From Erythrobacter sp. (GTDB taxonomy: Bacteria; Pseudomonadota; Alphaproteobacteria; Sphingomonadales; Sphingomonadaceae), in contig JAHEAV010000007.1 in assembly GCA_024642565.1 (NCBI GenBank), positions 1 to 64,000 of the forward strand: a stretch of DNA of 64,000 nucleotides. The letters run 5' to 3'. Of the stretch, positions 59,052 to 64,000 are shown one piece after another. The first letter of the stretch is position 1; every line of letters begins with the position of its first letter. The notes beneath the pieces are model-generated. The model made no database searches. It had not been told where the DNA came from and saw only the letters and a list, made by a program, of their open reading frames with translations. A program made the translations under genes and the position numbers.

Positions 59052-59490
59052 CGCTGTGGGTGTAAAGCTGATGCGCCTTCCCCACGGCCACGGCATCGAT
59101 CTGCCGCAATATGTTAGCGACGGTGCAGCGGGGATGGATGTTGTCTCGGCCGAAGCGGTCCGGATCGCCCCGGGTGGGCGCCATGCGGTTGCCACAGGTC
59201 TGGCCATGGCGATTCCCGAAGGTTATGAAATTCAGGTTCGCCCGCGGTCCGGCCTGGCCCTGAAGCACGGCATTACTGTTCCCAATACGCCCGGCACGAT
59301 CGATTCCGATTATCGCGGGGAGTTGAAGATAATCCTGATCAACCATGGCAGCGAACCTTTTGCCATCGAACGCGGCGACCGAGTGGCGCAATTGGTGTTG
59401 GCGCCGGTTACCCATGCGCGTTGGATAATGGTTGAGGAACTGGACGAGACGGTGCGCGGTGCAGGCGGTTTCGGTTCGACCGGAATGTAA
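59044..59490 (+). CDS. dut: dUTP diphosphatase
   Basis: [59 protein letters not shown]. Confidence 0.98.
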   Translation: MPDAVGVKLMRLPHGHGIDLPQYVSDGAAGMDVVSAEAVRIAPGGRHAVATGLAMAIPEGYEIQVRPRSGLALKHGITVPNTPGTIDSDYRGELKIILINHGSEPFAIERGDRVAQLVLAPVTHARWIMVEELDETVRGAGGFGSTGM

Positions 59491-59825
59491 TGCCGACCTT
59501 GGCATCTTCAGGCATGGGGCGCGCGATCCTTATCCTGATGATTGTGCTGGCCTGGATCGTGATGCTGGTGTGGATTTCCGCACGGGTCCAGAATTTCGTG
59601 AAGCGGAAAACCGGCTGGCGAGTGCAGGACTGGCGCAATTTGCTGGTAAGCTTTTTGGCCCTGGTAACGGCGATTCATCTTGGCAATTTCGCGATCGACC
59701 TTTTCGACCGCTGGATCAAACACGGCAATTACAGACTTGAGTTGACCTTCCCCGGTGCCTTCCTCTGCGGATCGGTGGCGATTGGGATTGGGATTGCAGC
59801 CGTGCGGTCGCGGGCACGCAAGTAA
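59490..59825 (+). CDS. Small membrane protein, hypothetical
   Basis: 111 aa with three hydrophobic segments; start overlaps the dut stop (TAATG). Confidence 0.65.
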   Translation: MPTLASSGMGRAILILMIVLAWIVMLVWISARVQNFVKRKTGWRVQDWRNLLVSFLALVTAIHLGNFAIDLFDRWIKHGNYRLELTFPGAFLCGSVAIGIGIAAVRSRARK

Positions 59826-59839
59826 GCGTCTGCAAGCAA

Positions 59840-59865
59840 AAGGCGGGTCATCGCAGACCCGCCTT
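59840..59865 (+). terminator. Rho-independent terminator
   Basis: Perfect 10-bp stem AAGGCGGGTC/GACCCGCCTT followed by CCTGTTTTT. Confidence 0.8.
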
Positions 59866-59892
59866 CCTGTTTTTCAGAGGGTGGAAACCGTA

Positions 59893-60594
59893 TCAGTCAA
59901 TTTGGCGAACGGTCTTCTTTTCCGGTGCGATGGAAATACGTACCGTTTCCCCCGAATTGCCCGGAAAATCGGTGAACATCGCCTCTACCAGATTGGGTAC
60001 CAGATATTGCAACCGGTTGCTGGTGGACATAGCCTGAGCCTTGCCTTCGAACAGCCGTTCGCCATCCTTTCGATCAATCTTCACATCGATCCCGCTGGTG
60101 TAGATGGTGTAGCTTTCAACGCCCGGCCCATCGAAAAACGGATCATAAAAGCCATAGCCCCAAGCGCGGCTGGGGAAATAACCCAGCCGTGATCGGCCGA
60201 AATAACCGCGCCGCCCATAGCCGTACCACGGGCTGTAAAAGGGATCGGTGAAGCCGGTGGAACGCATTTTCTCGCGCCCCTTGTCCACGCCATAGTCAAA
60301 GCGAACCAGCAAGGTTGCGTTTTCCGGCGCTGTGGGAGTGTAGCCGAGGCGTACCATCTGCTTGTCCACCAAGGACGCATATTGTGAAAATTCCAAGCCA
60401 CCCGCCAACGCCGGATCATCCGCAACAACGGCAAATGTCTGTCCGGCGGGAGCCGGCAATTGCGATTGGAAGCGCGAGACATCTGCATTGAACGGCGAAG
60501 CGCAGGCCGCCAGCGCCGACAGCACAAACGGTACCAAAGCAAGCTTTGCTATGCGGAGGTAACGCGAGCCGGGACGTATGGTCTTGTCGTTCAT
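59893..60594 (-). CDS. DUF4136 domain-containing protein
   Basis: ALAACASPFNADVSRFQ...TLLVRFDYGVDKG...AMFTDFPGNSGETVRI; paralogue of 30762-31391. Confidence 0.82.
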   Translation of the reverse strand: MNDKTIRPGSRYLRIAKLALVPFVLSALAACASPFNADVSRFQSQLPAPAGQTFAVVADDPALAGGLEFSQYASLVDKQMVRLGYTPTAPENATLLVRFDYGVDKGREKMRSTGFTDPFYSPWYGYGRRGYFGRSRLGYFPSRAWGYGFYDPFFDGPGVESYTIYTSGIDVKIDRKDGERLFEGKAQAMSTSNRLQYLVPNLVEAMFTDFPGNSGETVRISIAPEKKTVRQID

Positions 60595-60739
60595 TGACTT
60601 GCCTTTCGAACAATCAGGCGGCGCGCGCCCAATCGGGGTGTCGCGCGCAGGCTGTCATCGTTGAAGCGTGTTGTAAAGCCGGCCGAATGAACCTTCTTTG
60701 AATGGGGCAGATCCCAAGCGGCTCGAAACCCTTGGGGTT

Positions 60740-61756
60740 TCAGCCGCGCACCAGGCCCAGGGCTGCATAAGTCGCGTTCAGGGTCGGGCCGCCCAGCTCA
60801 CGTGCTTTGGCCGCGCCGCGTGCAAGAATGGCGTCCAGAGATTCCCGATCCTGCTTCAGCGCGTTGAAGCGTTCCGAAATCGGGCTGATCGTTTCGACCA
60901 GCAGTTCGCCCAGCGCCGGCTTGAACCGGCCAAAGCCCTCGCCGCCAAAGCGGGACAGGACCTGATCGATGCTCTCGCCCGTTACCGCGGCATAGATCGT
61001 CACCAGGTTCAAGGCTTCGGGCCGGCCGCCCAAGCCTGCTTTTTCCGATGGCAGCGGTTCCGCATCGGTCTTGGCTTTCTTGACCTTTTTCATGATTGTG
61101 TCGGCATCGTCCGACAGGTTTATCCGGCTCATGTCGGAAACATCGGACTTGCTCATCTTTGCCATGCCGTCTCGCAGCGACATGATCCGCGCAGCCTCTG
61201 GCGGCACGATCGGGTCAGGCAGAGTGAAAACGGGTGCGGATTCCGAACAGAAATCATTGTTGAATTTTTGTGCAATGTCGCGCGCCAGTTCCAGATGCTG
61301 CTTCTGGTCGTCTCCTACCGGTACGTGGGTTGCCTGATACAGCAGAACGTCAGCGGCCTGCAGCACGGGATAGGTGAACAGCGCGATGCTGGCGCCTTCC
61401 CGGTTCTTGCCGCTTTTATCCTTGAACTGGGTCATCCGGTTCAGCCAGCCCATTCGCGCAGTGCCGTTCAGCAGCCATTGCAATTCGGCATGGGCGGGCA
61501 CCTGGGCCTGATTGAACAGTACCGATTTCGCCGGATCAATCCCGCAGGCGACCAGTGCCGCAGTCATCTCCAGCGTTCCGCTGCGCAGTTCAGCCGGATC
61601 ATGAGGCATGGAAATTGCGTGCAAATCAGCCAGGAAGAACAGGCAGGTGCTGCCCGGTTTCATGCTGTCCTGCATGCGAACCCAGTTGCGGATAGCCCCG
61701 AGGTAGTTTCCGAGATGAAGATTTCCGGTGGGCTGGATGCCCGAAACGACGCGCAT
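60740..61756 (-). CDS. trpS: Tryptophanyl-tRNA synthetase
   Basis: MRVVSGIQPTGNLHLGNYLGAIRNW; MAKMSKSDVSDMSRINLSDDADTI (KMSKS). Confidence 0.98.
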   Translation of the reverse strand: MRVVSGIQPTGNLHLGNYLGAIRNWVRMQDSMKPGSTCLFFLADLHAISMPHDPAELRSGTLEMTAALVACGIDPAKSVLFNQAQVPAHAELQWLLNGTARMGWLNRMTQFKDKSGKNREGASIALFTYPVLQAADVLLYQATHVPVGDDQKQHLELARDIAQKFNNDFCSESAPVFTLPDPIVPPEAARIMSLRDGMAKMSKSDVSDMSRINLSDDADTIMKKVKKAKTDAEPLPSEKAGLGGRPEALNLVTIYAAVTGESIDQVLSRFGGEGFGRFKPALGELLVETISPISERFNALKQDRESLDAILARGAAKARELGGPTLNATYAALGLVRG

Positions 61757-61775
61757 AATGGGTTCCGTCAGCTGA

Positions 61776-63368
61776 TTATTCGGCCAGGTCGACCGGTTTG
61801 GCGGCCTTCTTGCGCCGTAGCTGGGCCAGAAGGTCCTTGTCGAGAGCGCCCGTGAGATAAGCAACGGTGAAGAAAACGGCCGTACCCACCAGCACCAGGG
61901 CGCCCAGTGACCAGATTTTTTCCACTACGCGGCCGGTATAATGATCCGCCAGCAACGGCATCAGGTAATAAAGCGCAACAGCCATTGCTGCTGTCGCGGC
62001 GAGCTGGCGCAAGATCCTGCCGCCTAGCTTGGCACTCAAATGGAACCAGCCACGAATTTGCAGGATGGTATAAAGCGTCAGCACGTTGAGGGTGGCCGTG
62101 AAGGCCGTTGCCGCCGCAAGCCCGACAATGCCGTAGCGCGGTACCACATAGATGTTGATCGCAATATTGATCAGCAGCACCGCCGCAGCGACATAGACCG
62201 GCGTGCGTGTGTCCTCCCGGCTGAAGAAGGCGGGCTGAAACACTTTGACCAACACATAGGATGGCAGACCGGCGACCAGTGCGACCACGATATTGGCCAT
62301 CATTGCGCCGTCCGCCACGGTCATTTTGCCGCCGACAAAGAAAGCGCTGACAAAGGCTGGTGCACAAACCGCGAGTGCAGCGGCGGCAGGCAAAGTGAGC
62401 AGGGTGCCAATCTCCACCGCATTGTTCTGCAATCGCTGCGCTTCTGAATTGTTGTTGGTCTGGATGTGCCGCGCCAACATCGGCAGGATTGCCGTGCCCA
62501 GCGCGATCCCGACTATGCCCAGCGGCATTTGGTTCAGCCGGTCGGCATATTTGAGCAGAGTCAGCGATCCTTGCGGCAAGCTGGTGGCGAAGAATGTGTC
62601 GACGAACTGGCTGATCTGGTAAACACCGGCCCCGAACGTAGCTGGCAGGATCAGCATGCCCAGCCGCTTCACCTGCGGAGTGATTCTGGGCATGGTCAGT
62701 TTGAAGCGAACCCCGGCCTTGCGCGTGGCCCAAACCATGTAAAGCAATTGCGCAAGCCCGGCGAAAGCCAGGGATATCGCCAGCGCGTAGGCAACAACTA
62801 CATCGTCACCACTGGATCCGCGGAGATACCAACCGGCCGAAATCCCGCCGATCATCACGATGTTGAGCAGCACTGGCACAAAAGCACCGGGGGCAAAGCG
62901 GGAATGCGCATTAAGCAGGCCGGACAGCATCGCCACCAGACTGACCAGCCCGAGATAGGGAAAGGTAATTCGTGACAGGGTCGTGGCCAGTTCGAATTTG
63001 CCGGGGATGGCCTGAAAATCGCGTGCCAGCATCCACACCAATGCCGGCATGGCAATCATCAGCACGGCCGAAAAGCCGAGCAGAACCCACACAAACACCG
63101 CCAGCACATCGTTGGCGAATTTTTCTGCCGCGTCCTCGCCCCCTTCGGAATTGAGTGTGCGCGTATACATCGGCACAAAGGCGACGCTGAACGCCCCTTC
63201 GGCAAACAGCCGCCGAAAAGTGTTGGGCAAGGTAAAGGCAAGCTGCCACGCGTCCGCTGCCAGCCCGGCACCAAGTACGCGGGCAAGCAACATATCACGG
63301 ACAAAGCCGAACACGCGGCTCAGCGCCGTCAGGCCGCCGATTGTTCCGACGTTCCTGACCAGGCTCAT
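61776..63368 (-). CDS. murJ: Lipid II flippase MurJ
   Basis: TIGGLTALSRVFGFVRDMLLARVLGAGLAADAWQLAFTLPNTFRRLFAEGAFSVAFVPMY. Confidence 0.97.
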   Translation of the reverse strand: MSLVRNVGTIGGLTALSRVFGFVRDMLLARVLGAGLAADAWQLAFTLPNTFRRLFAEGAFSVAFVPMYTRTLNSEGGEDAAEKFANDVLAVFVWVLLGFSAVLMIAMPALVWMLARDFQAIPGKFELATTLSRITFPYLGLVSLVAMLSGLLNAHSRFAPGAFVPVLLNIVMIGGISAGWYLRGSSGDDVVVAYALAISLAFAGLAQLLYMVWATRKAGVRFKLTMPRITPQVKRLGMLILPATFGAGVYQISQFVDTFFATSLPQGSLTLLKYADRLNQMPLGIVGIALGTAILPMLARHIQTNNNSEAQRLQNNAVEIGTLLTLPAAAALAVCAPAFVSAFFVGGKMTVADGAMMANIVVALVAGLPSYVLVKVFQPAFFSREDTRTPVYVAAAVLLINIAINIYVVPRYGIVGLAAATAFTATLNVLTLYTILQIRGWFHLSAKLGGRILRQLAATAAMAVALYYLMPLLADHYTGRVVEKIWSLGALVLVGTAVFFTVAYLTGALDKDLLAQLRRKKAAKPVDLAE

Positions 63369-63428
63369 CGCATGCTCCCCTCAGCGAATATCGGGCACAT
63401 CCGAAATAACCCTGCCCTTTTCAAAGGA

Positions 63429-63953
63429 TCAGGCGTTGCCGACTGGAGCCGGCCCAGCGGCGGCCTCTTCATCTACCTTGCGCTGCAATTGTTGGACGTA
63501 GAGACCATTGAAATCAATCGGATCAAGCATCAAAGGCTGGTATCCGGCGTCGCGTGTGGCATCGCCAATGATGCGGCGGGCAAAGGGAAACAGAATCCGC
63601 GGCGCTTCGGCATAAAGGAAGGCATGCATCTGTTCGTCGGGCAGGTTGCGCATTCCAACCAGGCCGCAATAGCTGAGCTCGACCAGATAGGCGTTGCCTT
63701 TTTCCGCCTTGGCGGTGACGTTGATCTTGAGTTCGACTTCATGGATTTCGTCGTTGACCGGACTGGCCCCGATGTTGAACTGAAGGTCGATCTGCGGCTG
63801 ATCATTCCATTGGTAACTGTCCGGCGCATTGGGGTTTTCGACGGACAGGTCTTTCACATATTGCGAAATGATCCCGGCCACCGGCTGTGTATCTTCGCCG
63901 TTGGGGGCGGGGTGCATGTTGAGATCGGTGAGAACGTCGCCTTCTTCGGCCAT
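63429..63953 (-). CDS. secB: Protein-export chaperone SecB
   Basis: ISQYVKDLSVENPNAPDSYQW; HEVELKINVTAKAEKGNAYLVELSYCGLVGMRN; FPFARRIIGDATRDAGYQPLMLDPIDFNGLY. Confidence 0.98.
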   Translation of the reverse strand: MAEEGDVLTDLNMHPAPNGEDTQPVAGIISQYVKDLSVENPNAPDSYQWNDQPQIDLQFNIGASPVNDEIHEVELKINVTAKAEKGNAYLVELSYCGLVGMRNLPDEQMHAFLYAEAPRILFPFARRIIGDATRDAGYQPLMLDPIDFNGLYVQQLQRKVDEEAAAGPAPVGNA

Positions 63954-64000
63954 GATATCGGGTGCTTTCTATTTAGTTGTGTAGCTTTGCCCGCATCAAG

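Noticed and set aside
1-64000. CRISPR arrays, tRNA/rRNA genes, transposases, integrases, phage genes or toxin-antitoxin pairs
   Set aside because: Looked for direct-repeat arrays, tRNA-like cloverleaf segments and characteristic proteins in the gaps and ORFs; none was convincing by eye. tRNAscan-SE and Infernal runs would be needed to exclude small RNAs.

Overview
The window is about 64 kb of dense, high-GC bacterial chromosome. Recognisable protein families and gene neighbourhoods point to an alphaproteobacterium, most likely Sphingomonadales (Erythrobacter/Sphingomonas-like). Most of it is core genome: dcd, putA, ftsH, rpoZ, dnaB, cdd, galE, rpmJ, rpmH-rnpA-yidD-yidC-engB, dapE, nth, dapB, a sirtuin, dnaA, rpsT, mutM-ubiE-ubiB-coaBC-dut, trpS, murJ and secB. 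Accessory content includes two TonB-dependent receptors (one with a divergent TetR regulator), a four-gene tripartite ABC efflux operon, a translationally coupled DUF3604-PpiC-HupE/UreJ operon, an orphan ParA, a DUF3667 protein, an S1/P1-type nuclease, a bacterial cytosolic-carboxypeptidase-like M14 peptidase, two DUF4136 paralogues and several small secreted proteins. I found no CRISPR arrays, rRNA, tRNA, phage or transposase genes. The best candidate for an under-described system is the DUF3604-PPIase-HupE/UreJ operon (11789-15470). I do not see strong evidence for a spectacular novel system. Family assignments come from recognising sequence motifs; no database searches were run.
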